A stretch of DNA of 57,963 bases from Alkaliphilus serpentinus (GTDB lineage Bacteria > Bacillota > Clostridia > Peptostreptococcales > Natronincolaceae): contig NZ_WBZB01000044.1 of the NCBI RefSeq assembly GCF_009017255.1, positions 1-57,963 of the forward strand, read 5' to 3'. Positions within the stretch are counted from its first letter, which is position 1, and every line of letters begins with the position of its first letter. Below are positions 17,643 to 26,387 of the stretch, in pieces. The position numbers and the translations under genes were made by a program. Below the pieces are notes generated by a model, which saw only the letters and a program-made list of their open reading frames with translations, was not told where the DNA came from and ran no database searches.

Positions 17643-17678
17643 AAATCCTTAACCGTTATGGTTAAGGATTTGCTTTTT
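17643..17678 (+). terminator. Intrinsic terminator after the cupin gene
   Basis: A perfect 12-bp stem, AAATCCTTAACC (17643-17654) with GGTTAAGGATTT (17660-17671), followed by GCTTTTTA. Confidence 0.85.
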
Positions 17679-17758
17679 ATTAAGTGAAAAATTTCTATAG
17701 AGCAATAACGATTTTTATAGGCTAGCACCCTTTTGTAGTATATAATGGAAATGAATTT

Positions 17759-17773
17759 ATAGTAATATACTAT
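17759..17773. promoter_or_regulatory. Inverted repeat in the leader of the EamA transporter gene
   Basis: ATAGTA and TACTAT flank ATA, 20 bases before the start codon and after a TATAAT (17741-17746). It could be a repressor site; no regulator is adjacent. Confidence 0.3.
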
Positions 17774-17792
17774 TTGGGAATGAGGAGTTTGT

Positions 17793-18737
17793 ATGAATGA
17801 TAAAAAAACAGGTAATTTAGCAGTTATAGCAGGGATATTTATATTTGGCATTAATTTTGTAAGTATGAAGTATTTAATAGACTATATACCTCCAACAACC
17901 CTTAGTTTTTTGAGATTTGCCATTGCCTCTATTTTCCTACTATTCATAACTAAGCTAAGGGAGATTAAAGCAAAAAACCATTATGAAATTAAAAGTGAAG
18001 ATAAGGTAGCTGTTATGATTTCTGGTTTTTTGGGAGTGGCCATCTATTACTTTTTTCAGGGTATGGCATTGGTCTATATCAGTGCTTCTTTAGCTGCTTT
18101 AATTTGCTCTATGATTCCGATCTTTACTTTGCTGACCAATGTTCTTATTTATAAGAAAAAGTTAGAAGGATTTTTGGTAATAAACTTTATTGTTGCTATT
18201 ATTGGAGTTCTATTAGTCCTTGATATAAAATGGGAGGATCCAATAGACTTCAATCAATTGATGGGGATGGCTTTAATGTTCATGGCTGTATTTAGTTGGA
18301 TTGCATATACAATAAAGACCTATCAATTGCAAAGGAAGTATGACAGTATTTTTCTGCTTTACAAGCAAATCAACTATGGAACTATTCTGCTTTTCATAGC
18401 TTCTATCTTTAATCTTAGACAAATCATCTATATATCTATAGCTGATGAAAATTTATTACCTATACTTGCGAATCTTTTTTTCGTGGGAGTTATTTCTTCT
18501 GCCCTGGGATATCTTTTTTATATTTATGGTATGGAAAAGCTGGGAGTAGATATTGCATCTCTGTATATGAATCTAATTCCCGCAGTAACCGCTATATTTA
18601 GCTATTTTGTATTAATGGAACCTATGACAATGAAAAAAGCTATAGGAATACTTCTAGTTATTCTAAGCTTATATGCTGTATCTTTAAAGGATTGGATTCA
18701 GAATAAGAGAAGTGCTACTGTAAGAATTAGTTCATAA
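17793..18737 (+). CDS. EamA/DMT family membrane transporter
   Basis: A 314-residue integral membrane protein of the drug/metabolite transporter superfamily, with two EamA repeats and about ten helices. Repeat 1 opens with FIFGINFVSMKYLIDYIPPTTLSFLRF; repeat 2 ends with SLYMNLIPAVTAIFSYFVLMEP, the usual signatures. Members export amino acids, metabolites or other small molecules by proton exchange; the substrate is not visible. The ATG at 17793 follows GAGGAG. It stands alone. Confidence 0.92.
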   Translation: MNDKKTGNLAVIAGIFIFGINFVSMKYLIDYIPPTTLSFLRFAIASIFLLFITKLREIKAKNHYEIKSEDKVAVMISGFLGVAIYYFFQGMALVYISASLAALICSMIPIFTLLTNVLIYKKKLEGFLVINFIVAIIGVLLVLDIKWEDPIDFNQLMGMALMFMAVFSWIAYTIKTYQLQRKYDSIFLLYKQINYGTILLFIASIFNLRQIIYISIADENLLPILANLFFVGVISSALGYLFYIYGMEKLGVDIASLYMNLIPAVTAIFSYFVLMEPMTMKKAIGILLVILSLYAVSLKDWIQNKRSATVRISS

Positions 18738-19094
18738 TTAATTCTAATATACACATAATTTGGAATCAAAGTTCTACAAAAAACGACAAAGATACACAAT
18801 TTTATCAATTATAATAGTTTTTGCATAGATTTAGGTTTAGTTCTAAGCTTATTTTATTAAAAAATTTGCCGGGATACAATTGCCAGAGTTGTAAAAAAGG
18901 TGATATTAAAGGAAATTTATGACGAAATATGAAGGAAATCGTGGGGTAATGTAGAATTGATGACAGTACAAGAGTACTATAAAAAAGATGTAAGGAGTAT
19001 ATATTAGATTCAAGAATTGTGATTTGTAAATCCCACCTTTATGAAGGTGTTATTACTTTATGCTAAAAAATGTATGCAATATGGAGGGAAAGCT
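18738..19094. other. Intergenic region ahead of the GGDEF-EAL gene, no gene seen
   Basis: AT-rich DNA with only a short inverted repeat AGTAC/GTACT near 18965. I see no riboswitch here, unlike the two later c-di-GMP-linked genes. No clear promoter was found. Confidence 0.4.
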
Positions 19095-21956
19095 ATGCTG
19101 AAGGAAGAAGACAAAATGAATAACCCCTTTAAAAAGAAAACTTCTAGGTGTAAAATAAATACATTCTTCAATAAATATCCATATATGATCATTATTCTGG
19201 CTGCAATCCTTATTCTTTTATTAAAAATATATGGTGACTACTTTCATAGCTACTTTAGAGAGTTACTCCCCTTTTCTTATAGCAAGTTTAAGGGTATTAT
19301 TGATTGGATGCTGAGCATCCCCATCATTGTAATCACAGCTCATTATATAAAAAAATACTTCGCAACTAGCCGAAACAAGCTAATAACAGAGGAAAAATAT
19401 GATAGCGTTATTAATAACATTAAAGAAGTTGTTTTTCAAACGGATAAAAATGGGCTATGGACCTTCTTGAATCCTGCCTGGACAGAGGTAACGGGCTTTG
19501 GAGTTGAAGAATGCCTAGGAACCAGCTTTATAGATTTTGTTTACCCAGAAGATAGAGAAAAAAACAGGGCCCTTTTTCAACCCTTAATAGAAGGCAAAAA
19601 GGACTACTGTAGACATGAAATCAGATATATTAATAAAGAAACAGAATTTTGCTGGGTGGAGGTTTTTGCTCGACTAATCCTTGATGATAAAGGAAACATC
19701 ATCGGTACAGCTGGTACCTTAATGGATGTCACCATCAGGAAGGAAATGGAATATCAGCTTAGGGACAGAGAGCGGATTCTAAAGGGTGTATCTAAAGCTA
19801 CGGCAATATTATTAAGAACCATGGAGCTGGATGATGGTCTAAATCAAGTGCTACAGGTATTGGGGAAGGCCACAAAAGCCGACAGGTCCTATATCTTTCA
19901 GAATCATGTTCACCCTATTAGTAAGAAGCTTATTGTCAGTCATAAATATGAGTGGTGCAACCAAGACATAGAGCCCCAAGCTGATAATCCAGATTTACAG
20001 GAGATTTGCTATTATAGCTTGGGGATCATGAGATGGTATGATACCTTATCTTCTGGAAAAGAAGTAAAGGGATTTGTAAGGGATTTTCCAGATGGGGAAA
20101 GGCTTATGCTTGAGCCCCAAGGGGTAAAAACCTTAGCCATAGTTCCGATATTTGTAGACAATAGCTTTTGGGGATTTTTAGGCTTTGATGACTGCACCCA
20201 TAATAGAGAATGGACTAATTCAGAAGTAGCCCTCCTAAATACCGCAGCTGCTAGTATAGGAGGTGCAATTAAAAGATCCCAGGACGAAAAACAAATACAA
20301 ATCCTTTTAAAGAATGACTTTAAGCAAACGGTTCAAAACCTTCAAAACCTGGTGTTTAAATGTAGAAGAACACCTGAGAATGAGTTTTACTTTACACTTT
20401 TTGAAGGGAGATTAGCCGATAAATTAGGCTTAACAACAGAAAGGGTTTATGAAAGAAAACTAATATCTGTTCTCAAGGATAAAACCAACAAAGTTAAGCA
20501 TCACTTTGTGAGTGCCTTTGAGGGTAACATCTGTAATTTCGAGCTTGAATATGATGACAAAATATATTACACTTCTCTATCCCCTATTTATCATAATAAT
20601 GAGGTGGTTGAAATCGTGGGTTCTGCCACTGATATAACCAATTTAAAGGCAGCTGAAGAGAAGGTAAGGTATATGGCCTATTATGATACTTTAACGGGAT
20701 TACCCAATAGGGCCTTTTTCAGAGAGCAGCTGGGCTATTTAATATCCCATGCCAATCGTAATAATACTTCTATAGCCATTTTGTTTTTGGACCTAGACCG
20801 CTTTAAGGTAATTAATGATACCTTAGACCATATGGCTGGAGATGAGCTTTTAAAGGAAACGGCCAATAGACTTAAGAGGGTTGTTAATGATGATGACATG
20901 GTTGTTCGTATGGGTGGTGATGAGTTTATAGTTGTTTTCCCTGAGGTTGAAGAAGGGAATATAACTAGACTTGTTCAAAAAATTATAGAGGTTTTTAAAG
21001 ATGCTTTTAATATTAAGGAGCATGAGATATTTGCCTCCACCAGCATTGGTATTAGCTTATTTCCCGATGATGGAAGGGATATGGATTCACTAATTAAAAA
21101 TGCTGAAACTGCCATGTATAGAGCTAAAGATAATGGTAGAAATAATTATCAATTCTATACTGAAGATATGAATCGAAAAGCCCTTGAAAGACTAGGGATG
21201 GAAAACTCCCTTAGAAGGGCCTTAGAAAAGAATGAATTATTCATGGTATATCAGCCAAGAATCTCCCTTGAAACTGGTAAAATAATAGGGGCGGAGGCCC
21301 TCCTTCGTTGGAAACACACAAAGCTAGGTTTAATATCACCAGGAGAATTTATCCCCATAGCAGAAGAGATTGGTACCATCCACAGTATAGGTAAATGGGC
21401 ATTAGAAACCGTTTGTAAACAAGCAAAGAAATGGAATGACCTATTACAAGCGGAATTAAAGGTATCGGTAAACATCTCAGCCATCCAGTTTCAAAAGGAT
21501 GATTTGGTGGAAATCATTAAAAACGCCCTTGAAGCTGCACAATTAAAGCCCAATTTGCTTGAGCTGGAAATTACGGAAAACACCATTATGCAAAAGACAG
21601 AAAGAACCCTAAAAATCATAAAGGAACTAAAGGCCATTGGAGTTGAAATATCCATAGATGATTTTGGAACGGGCTTTTCTTCCTTAAGCTACATAAAAGA
21701 GTTTGATTCAGATAACTTGAAAATCGATAAGTCCTTTATAGATGATATTGGTTCGGGATCCAGCAACGAATCTATCATTGGTGCAATAATTAGCATGGCC
21801 CATAGTATGAAGATGACTGTTGTTGCTGAAGGTGTCGAGACAAACCAACAACTAGAGTTTCTCAGGAGTATTGATTGTGATGAGGTACAGGGATATTTCT
21901 TCAGCAAACCCATACTCCCCAGTGAATTTATGTCTTTGTTGGCTACAGAATTATAA
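19095..21956 (+). CDS. Membrane PAS-GAF-PAS-GGDEF-EAL protein (c-di-GMP synthase/phosphodiesterase)
   Basis: A roughly 953-residue signalling protein. Two membrane helices lie in the first 100 residues, then a PAS domain (FQTDKNGLWTFLNPAWTEVT), a GAF-like domain with PQGVKTLAIVPIFVDNSFWG, a second divergent PAS, then GGDEF and EAL. The GGDEF motif is intact (RMGGDEFIVVF), as is EAL (GAEALLRW) with DDFGTGFSS, so either activity is possible. The RxxD inhibitory site before GGDEF is absent (VNDD instead), so product inhibition is not expected. The ATG at 19095 follows GGAGGG by 6 bases; an upstream in-frame ATG at 19041 has no such site. A terminator follows. Confidence 0.93.
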   Translation: MLKEEDKMNNPFKKKTSRCKINTFFNKYPYMIIILAAILILLLKIYGDYFHSYFRELLPFSYSKFKGIIDWMLSIPIIVITAHYIKKYFATSRNKLITEEKYDSVINNIKEVVFQTDKNGLWTFLNPAWTEVTGFGVEECLGTSFIDFVYPEDREKNRALFQPLIEGKKDYCRHEIRYINKETEFCWVEVFARLILDDKGNIIGTAGTLMDVTIRKEMEYQLRDRERILKGVSKATAILLRTMELDDGLNQVLQVLGKATKADRSYIFQNHVHPISKKLIVSHKYEWCNQDIEPQADNPDLQEICYYSLGIMRWYDTLSSGKEVKGFVRDFPDGERLMLEPQGVKTLAIVPIFVDNSFWGFLGFDDCTHNREWTNSEVALLNTAAASIGGAIKRSQDEKQIQILLKNDFKQTVQNLQNLVFKCRRTPENEFYFTLFEGRLADKLGLTTERVYERKLISVLKDKTNKVKHHFVSAFEGNICNFELEYDDKIYYTSLSPIYHNNEVVEIVGSATDITNLKAAEEKVRYMAYYDTLTGLPNRAFFREQLGYLISHANRNNTSIAILFLDLDRFKVINDTLDHMAGDELLKETANRLKRVVNDDDMVVRMGGDEFIVVFPEVEEGNITRLVQKIIEVFKDAFNIKEHEIFASTSIGISLFPDDGRDMDSLIKNAETAMYRAKDNGRNNYQFYTEDMNRKALERLGMENSLRRALEKNELFMVYQPRISLETGKIIGAEALLRWKHTKLGLISPGEFIPIAEEIGTIHSIGKWALETVCKQAKKWNDLLQAELKVSVNISAIQFQKDDLVEIIKNALEAAQLKPNLLELEITENTIMQKTERTLKIIKELKAIGVEISIDDFGTGFSSLSYIKEFDSDNLKIDKSFIDDIGSGSSNESIIGAIISMAHSMKMTVVAEGVETNQQLEFLRSIDCDEVQGYFFSKPILPSEFMSLLATEL

Positions 21957-21986
21957 ATATTAGTAAGTTTAAGGCTGGTAATATAG

Positions 21987-22025
21987 AAATAGCAAATGTG
22001 CTCAATCGGTGGATTTGCTATTTTT
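21987..22025 (+). terminator. Intrinsic terminator after the GGDEF-EAL gene
   Basis: A perfect 11-bp stem, AAATAGCAAAT with ATTTGCTATTT, followed by TT and an A-rich stretch. Confidence 0.8.
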
Positions 22026-22113
22026 AATTAAAAACAAAATATGCTATAATTACTGAATGTAGCCAATAAAGGGCAAGAGATTCATTTATATTTTATATAT
22101 AGGGGGTTAAACC

Positions 22114-22662
22114 ATGAGAAATATCGAGATTAGCAGACCAAGGAAAGAGGATATAGAGATTATAAATGATTTCTTTAAGAGGGTTATACAACATACCTTT
22201 GAAAGGAATGGCATTGGAGATTTATTAGAAACCATAGAAGGGGAAATTCGATATAAGAGGGTAATTTTAAATCAGGATTTTGAAAGTGAAGGAAGGGATA
22301 GATATTTTCTTGTTGCAAAGGATGAAGAAAAAATTGTAGGTTCTATTGAGTATGGGCCATCTAATGAACTAATACATAAATGTACCAATGGTGAATTTAA
22401 GGATTTATTGGAGATAGGAACGGTTTTTGTGGATCCCGATTATCAAAATCAAGGTTTAGGTAGTCGCCTGCTAAGTTCAATATTTACTGAATTTGAATAT
22501 AAGGGAGTAAAGGAGTTTTGCTTTGATAGTGGATACCCTAGTGCCCAACAGGTATGGATAAAAAAGTTTGGGAAACCAGCCTACCATATAAAGGACTTTT
22601 GGGGTGAAGGTGGAGATCACATGGTATGGAGAATAGAGTTGAAGGATGCACTAACAAGGTAA
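22114..22662 (+). CDS. GNAT family N-acetyltransferase
   Basis: A 182-residue acetyl-CoA-dependent acyltransferase of unknown substrate. The acetyl-CoA-binding motif is EIGTVFVDPDYQNQGLGSRL (Q-x-x-G-x-G), in a typical beta-bulge context. The C-terminal region (KEFCFDSGYPSAQQVWIKKF) fits motif B. It precedes a second acetyltransferase by 23 bases, and the two probably share a transcript. The ATG follows AGGGGG. Confidence 0.88.
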   Translation: MRNIEISRPRKEDIEIINDFFKRVIQHTFERNGIGDLLETIEGEIRYKRVILNQDFESEGRDRYFLVAKDEEKIVGSIEYGPSNELIHKCTNGEFKDLLEIGTVFVDPDYQNQGLGSRLLSSIFTEFEYKGVKEFCFDSGYPSAQQVWIKKFGKPAYHIKDFWGEGGDHMVWRIELKDALTR

Positions 22663-22685
22663 TCAGTTTATCGGGGGGATTAGAG

Positions 22686-23228
22686 ATGATTGAAATCAGA
22701 AAGCTTACAGAGGATGATATGCAGCAAGCAATGGAGTTAAAGGTTTTATGCTGGACGGAGGAATTGGCTGGCAGAGCTGAAAATACCTTGTCTGTTTCAA
22801 AGGAACGAGACTCCTGGTTAGACTGGATGAATACAGCAGAAGAGCATAATGATATTCGGTTGTTAATTGGTGCATTTGAAAACAACCAAATGCTTGGCGT
22901 GGCCTTTGCAAGCTTTGCAGAAACCGATGATATACCCGATAAGGGAATCGAGCTAAATGGCTTTTGGGTATATCCAAACCAGCGGGGTAAAGGGATCTCT
23001 TTAATGCTATTGCTTTATGTATTGGATTTTTACTCAAAAGAGGATATGGAAAAAATTGTTATTTATAATCCCCATTATGCGCCTTCTAATCAGTATTATC
23101 AGAAGTTGGGGGCAAAGGTGGTAAAACAAGAATATCAAATGGAGGGTAAGCTTTTAGTGGATGTTTTTATAGCTGACATAGTGCCTATGAAAATGAAACT
23201 AAAGGAGCTTCTTCATAAGTATCAATGA
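22686..23228 (+). CDS. GNAT family N-acetyltransferase
   Basis: A 180-residue acetyltransferase. The start IRKLTEDDMQQAMELKVLCW is the usual GNAT opening and the CoA-binding loop is NQRGKGISLMLLLYVLDF (R-G-x-G). The substrate is unknown. The ATG at 22686 follows GGGGGG; a longer reading frame starting inside the previous gene has no ribosome-binding site and was not chosen. It is the second gene of a likely two-gene unit. Confidence 0.88.
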   Translation: MIEIRKLTEDDMQQAMELKVLCWTEELAGRAENTLSVSKERDSWLDWMNTAEEHNDIRLLIGAFENNQMLGVAFASFAETDDIPDKGIELNGFWVYPNQRGKGISLMLLLYVLDFYSKEDMEKIVIYNPHYAPSNQYYQKLGAKVVKQEYQMEGKLLVDVFIADIVPMKMKLKELLHKYQ

Positions 23229-23318
23229 CAAAAACACCTTGAGGAGGAAATAGAGAGTACAAAGGTACCATCGGATGAAGTAATTCAAGGAATTGTAGAA
23301 GGATGCAGATAGAAAAAT

Positions 23319-23339
23319 AGTACCCAACACTTGGGTACT
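23319..23339 (+). terminator. Weak terminator-like hairpin after the acetyltransferase pair
   Basis: Perfect 9-bp arms AGTACCCAA and TTGGGTACT with a 3-base loop. The T-rich stretch comes 9 bases later, so termination efficiency is uncertain. It separates the acetyltransferases from the riboswitch. Confidence 0.45.
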
Positions 23340-23361
23340 ACTATCATTATTTTTATGAATT

Positions 23362-23446
23362 CGTTAATGGCACAGCTATTGAAAAATAGTGCCGCAAAGC
23401 TATGGGTCTAAGGAATTGTTTATTCTATGATTGCCAGGTTGCCGAA
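23362..23446 (+). promoter_or_regulatory. c-di-GMP-I (GEMM-I) riboswitch upstream of an HD-GYP gene
   Basis: The aptamer core is clear: a P2 hairpin CTATT-GAAA-AATAG with the conserved GAAA tetraloop, then CGCAAAGCTATGGGTCTAAGG, a variable P3 stem, then ATGATTGCCAGGTTGCC. These are the diagnostic segments of the class I c-di-GMP riboswitch. The terminator at 23501-23530 is the likely expression platform, and the regulated gene is itself a probable c-di-GMP phosphodiesterase, giving feedback. Whether c-di-GMP turns the gene on or off is not resolved. Confidence 0.93.
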
Positions 23447-23500
23447 AGAGGATTTCTATAATGTGTATATTTAGCATGATAATTACACTATTTATATAAT

Positions 23501-23536
23501 TCTCTGTAATCAAAATCTGGATTACAGAGATTTTAT
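23501..23536 (+). terminator. Expression-platform terminator of the first c-di-GMP riboswitch
   Basis: A perfect 11-bp stem, TCTCTGTAATC (23501-23511) with GATTACAGAGA (23520-23530), followed by TTTTATCTTTTT. It lies between aptamer and start codon. Confidence 0.85.
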
Positions 23537-23562
23537 CTTTTTAAAAATATTATCTAGTGATT

Positions 23563-23597
23563 GGAGGGAATGGCAACGGAATATTGCCAACTTATAT
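23563..23597 (+). promoter_or_regulatory. Shine-Dalgarno separated from the start codon by a hairpin
   Basis: GGAGGG (23563-23568) is 29 bases before the ATG at 23598, too far for normal use. Between them TGGCAA (23571-23576) and TTGCCA (23584-23589) form a perfect 6-bp stem; folding it leaves about 10 bases between site and start. The start itself is supported by family alignment (MRVVSLSQLKAGQILGQ). Confidence 0.5.
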
Positions 23598-24662
23598 ATG
23601 AGGGTAGTATCGTTATCACAGTTAAAGGCAGGACAAATTTTAGGACAAACCTTTTATTCAGAAAATGGACAAGTACTACTAAGGAGGGGCACCAAATTAA
23701 CTGATTTTTTTATCAATAGGCTTATAGAGGCGGGCTATTCAAGTGTTTATATTTGGCAAGATCAGCTGGAATACGTTATTGAAGATGTTGTTCGACCTGA
23801 AATACGTCAAAAGGCAGTAAATGATCTAAGGAAGTTCTTTTCTGCAGCTCATAATCAACCCACCAAAGATGCTGCCAATCATTTGCAGGATAATATTCAT
23901 GTTCTTAAAGCCAATGCCTCATCTATTATTGATGAACTCTTTAATAAAAAGGATATTGTAGTAGAATTAATAGATATTAAAAATGTTAATAATGGACTTT
24001 ATCAACATTCCGTTAATGTTATGATCCATAGTGTGATTCTTGGGATAAGCATTGGCTTAAATAGAGTTGAGGTTTCTAAGCTTGCCTTAGCAGCTTTACT
24101 CCATGATATCGGTTTGATGTTTATTCCTCAGGATATTTTAAATAAAAAAGAAAAACTATCAAAGGAGGAAATGCTGAAGGCTCAGCAACATACCAGCCTA
24201 GGCTATGGATTTTTAAGGGATAAGTTAAATCTAGAAGCTACAGTAAGAATAGGGGTATTAGAGCATCATGAAAATTATGATGGTAGTGGTTACCCCAATA
24301 ACAAAGTCGGTCAAGAAATCCACTTATTGTCACGAATCATCAGTATTGCAAACAAGTATGACTCAATAATCTCAGATCGTGTCTATAAAAAAGCATCGCC
24401 TGTATCAGAAGCCCTTGAATTTATTATGGGAGGAGGAGGGACATATTTCGATCCTAAGCTAGTTAAGGTCTTCATTAAACACATTAATCCATACCCTGTA
24501 AATACACTGGTTAAGGTTGATGATGGCAACATAGCAGTAGTAACAGAAGTAAATAGTCATTTTTTCACAAGACCAGTATTAAAAATTATATCTGGAAATC
24601 AAAAGGGAAAGATTATTGATTTACTTAAAGAAAAAAATATTGTTATTAGAACAAGCGTGTAA
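23598..24662 (+). CDS. HD-GYP domain protein, probable c-di-GMP phosphodiesterase
   Basis: A 354-residue cytoplasmic protein. The N-terminal 60 residues form the small domain common in Clostridia (LKAGQILGQTFYSENGQVLLRRGTKL, up to GYSSVYIW). The HD-GYP domain has the metal-binding LLHDIGLMFIP (HD) and the GYP loop EHHENYDGSGYP, both intact, so hydrolysis of c-di-GMP to GMP is expected. The C-terminus (DGNIAVVTEVNSHFFTRPVLKII) is an extra beta-rich segment. It is controlled by the riboswitch at 23362-23446. Confidence 0.95.
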   Translation: MRVVSLSQLKAGQILGQTFYSENGQVLLRRGTKLTDFFINRLIEAGYSSVYIWQDQLEYVIEDVVRPEIRQKAVNDLRKFFSAAHNQPTKDAANHLQDNIHVLKANASSIIDELFNKKDIVVELIDIKNVNNGLYQHSVNVMIHSVILGISIGLNRVEVSKLALAALLHDIGLMFIPQDILNKKEKLSKEEMLKAQQHTSLGYGFLRDKLNLEATVRIGVLEHHENYDGSGYPNNKVGQEIHLLSRIISIANKYDSIISDRVYKKASPVSEALEFIMGGGGTYFDPKLVKVFIKHINPYPVNTLVKVDDGNIAVVTEVNSHFFTRPVLKIISGNQKGKIIDLLKEKNIVIRTSV

Positions 24663-24738
24663 AAATACAATATAAACCGACTAATATTGAAGATTTAAGT
24701 AATTAAATATAAAAGAGCTATTTAGTAAATAATAATAA

Positions 24739-24767
24739 CCTCCAATAAAATTCTAACAATTGGGAGG
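24739..24767 (+). promoter_or_regulatory. Hairpin that sequesters a ribosome-binding site
   Basis: CCTCCAAT (24739-24746) pairs with ATTGGGAGG (24759-24767) with one bulged G. The right arm contains the whole Shine-Dalgarno of the gene starting at 24774, so folding would block translation. Confidence 0.45.
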
Positions 24768-24773
24768 GTGAAA

Positions 24774-25025
24774 ATGAATACTAACGATATAGATAGAAAT
24801 ATGTCTACTGATGAGCTTTTAGGGTTATGGGTTCAGTATTCAAATGAGGCGTTAAAAGGAGGCAATAAAGACCTAGAAAATGTTGAAGCTAGACAGAAAC
24901 TTAATGCTGCTTTGGCAACTAAAGGAGTTTCCGCAATTGAAATATACAGAATTGCCAACGATGAATATACACTAAAGTTTATCTATAGAGGAAGCAAAAG
25001 AAGCAAGGTTATACCCATTAAATAA
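24774..25025 (+). CDS. Small protein of unknown function
   Basis: An 83-residue soluble protein I do not recognise. It is mixed helix then strand: STDELLGLWVQYSNEALKGG, a second helix around EARQKLNAALATKGVSAIEIY, and a basic C-terminal strand pair (YTLKFIYRGSKRSKVIPIK). The ATG at 24774 is chosen over a GTG two codons earlier that overlaps the GGGAGGG site. It follows the HD-GYP gene by 111 bases and may be read through from it. Its ribosome-binding site lies in a hairpin. Confidence 0.65.
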   Translation: MNTNDIDRNMSTDELLGLWVQYSNEALKGGNKDLENVEARQKLNAALATKGVSAIEIYRIANDEYTLKFIYRGSKRSKVIPIK

Positions 25026-25071
25026 AAGTATAAAAATATAAATGCAACAATGAAAAAAACCTCTGATTTTG

Positions 25072-25098
25072 AGTCCTGTAAAAGATCAGGACTTTTTT
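25072..25098 (+). terminator. Intrinsic terminator
   Basis: A 7-bp stem, AGTCCTG with CAGGACT, followed by six Ts. It closes the HD-GYP/small-protein unit. Confidence 0.8.
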
Positions 25099-25262
25099 AT
25101 TTATTTTGTCTATACTTTATGTCAAGGTCGGCCAACAATGATTGAGGAATGTTATGATAAAATAAGAACACACTTCAATTATTTCACCAGTTTCATAAGA
25201 ATAGGCAATGGAATTGTAACTGGAAATCATTAAAAAAGATTAATCCCATAACAAGGTATTTC

Positions 25263-25372
25263 TTGGCGTTGATAGAAATGGTATTGCATCAGTGAAGCTC
25301 TATGAAAGCTTGGGCTTTAAATTTAATGGTAAGGTATATGGCAAAAAACATATAATGGTTTTGGAATATTGA
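25263..25372 (+). pseudogene. C-terminal remnant of a GNAT acetyltransferase
   Basis: An open stretch without a start reads LGVDRNGIASVKLYESLGFK and then about 16 more residues to a TGA at 25370-25372. The pattern N-x-x-A-x-x-L-Y-E-x-L-G-F is the C-terminal half of a GNAT domain. Nothing upstream supplies the acetyl-CoA loop, so it is a decayed fragment. Confidence 0.75.
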
Positions 25373-25459
25373 TGAAAAGCATATATAATAGTGTAAGGAG
25401 TATTTACAAATTAAAGGTGTTACTGCTAGGGGAGCTAAAAGATTAAGGAGACTTGAAAA

Positions 25460-26173
25460 ATGAAGCTATCATATGATTATGAAGGACATAAAATTGAGTT
25501 CACTGTAGAATTTCGAAATAGAAAAAGCCTCGGTATTAAAGTTTCACCCCCTAGATATATCATAGTCTATGCTCCGGTTAACACTAGTAGAGACAGAATA
25601 ATTGACATGGTGAAAACAAAATCTAAATGGATGATTAAAAAATTACAGGAGCTACAGAAAATACAGGATAAAATAGTAGAAAAGCGACTTGTTGATGGAG
25701 AAGACTTCTTATACTTAGGTAAGACCTATAGCCTTCAGATAATCGTAGGGGAGACAGTTAAGAAGCCAAGGATAGAATTATCTAATCATAAGCTTTTAAT
25801 ACATACCAACACAAAGGAGCCTGACGCAATAAAGAATATATTGAAAAGCTGGTACAAGGAAATGGCTAAGGAAAAGATTCTTGAAAGAATTCAGTATTAT
25901 CAGCCCTATTTCATGGTACAGCCCCAGGAGGTTAAGATTAAGGATCAACAAAAGAGATGGGGCAGCTGCTCATCTAGTGGGGTGCTGCTTTTTAACTGGA
26001 AGCTAATCATGGCACCAATAACGATACTAGACTATGTAGTTATTCATGAAATGTGCCATTTAATCCATATGAATCATTCCAAGGATTATTGGGGTTTAGT
26101 AAAAAAAATACTTCCTGACTATGAATATCGAAAAGAGTGGCTGAAGATGGAAGGTGTAAAGCTTAGTTTATAA
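25460..26173 (+). CDS. YgjP-like zinc metallopeptidase (DUF45, M48-related)
   Basis: A 237-residue protein of the YgjP family. The zinc motif HEMCHLIHMNHSKDYW (HExxH at about residues 196-200) is intact, with the third ligand expected in the following H-S-K-x-Y-W element. The upstream motif DQQKRWGSCSSSGVLLFNWK is the family signature. Substrates are not firmly known. The ATG follows AAGGAG. It appears monocistronic. Confidence 0.93.
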   Translation: MKLSYDYEGHKIEFTVEFRNRKSLGIKVSPPRYIIVYAPVNTSRDRIIDMVKTKSKWMIKKLQELQKIQDKIVEKRLVDGEDFLYLGKTYSLQIIVGETVKKPRIELSNHKLLIHTNTKEPDAIKNILKSWYKEMAKEKILERIQYYQPYFMVQPQEVKIKDQQKRWGSCSSSGVLLFNWKLIMAPITILDYVVIHEMCHLIHMNHSKDYWGLVKKILPDYEYRKEWLKMEGVKLSL

Positions 26174-26387
26174 TGAATATCTAAGTATAAATTCAATACT
26201 ATTAAATGAGCCCTATGTTATAAATAATGTTTGGCAGGATATTGAGATAGAGGCCTGTAGAGTGGCGCCTTTATTTTTGACTCCACCTACTAAGGAGTAA
26301 TAGGGAGGATAAGGTATGAATAGAGGATTTAATTAATAAATACAGAATACAACATAAAATAATAATTAAGGATTAGGGGTGGATAAG

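Noticed and set aside
22538-23037. Overlapping minus-strand open frames of 110-115 codons
   Set aside because: They lie opposite the acetyltransferase genes, have no ribosome-binding sites and no protein-like composition.
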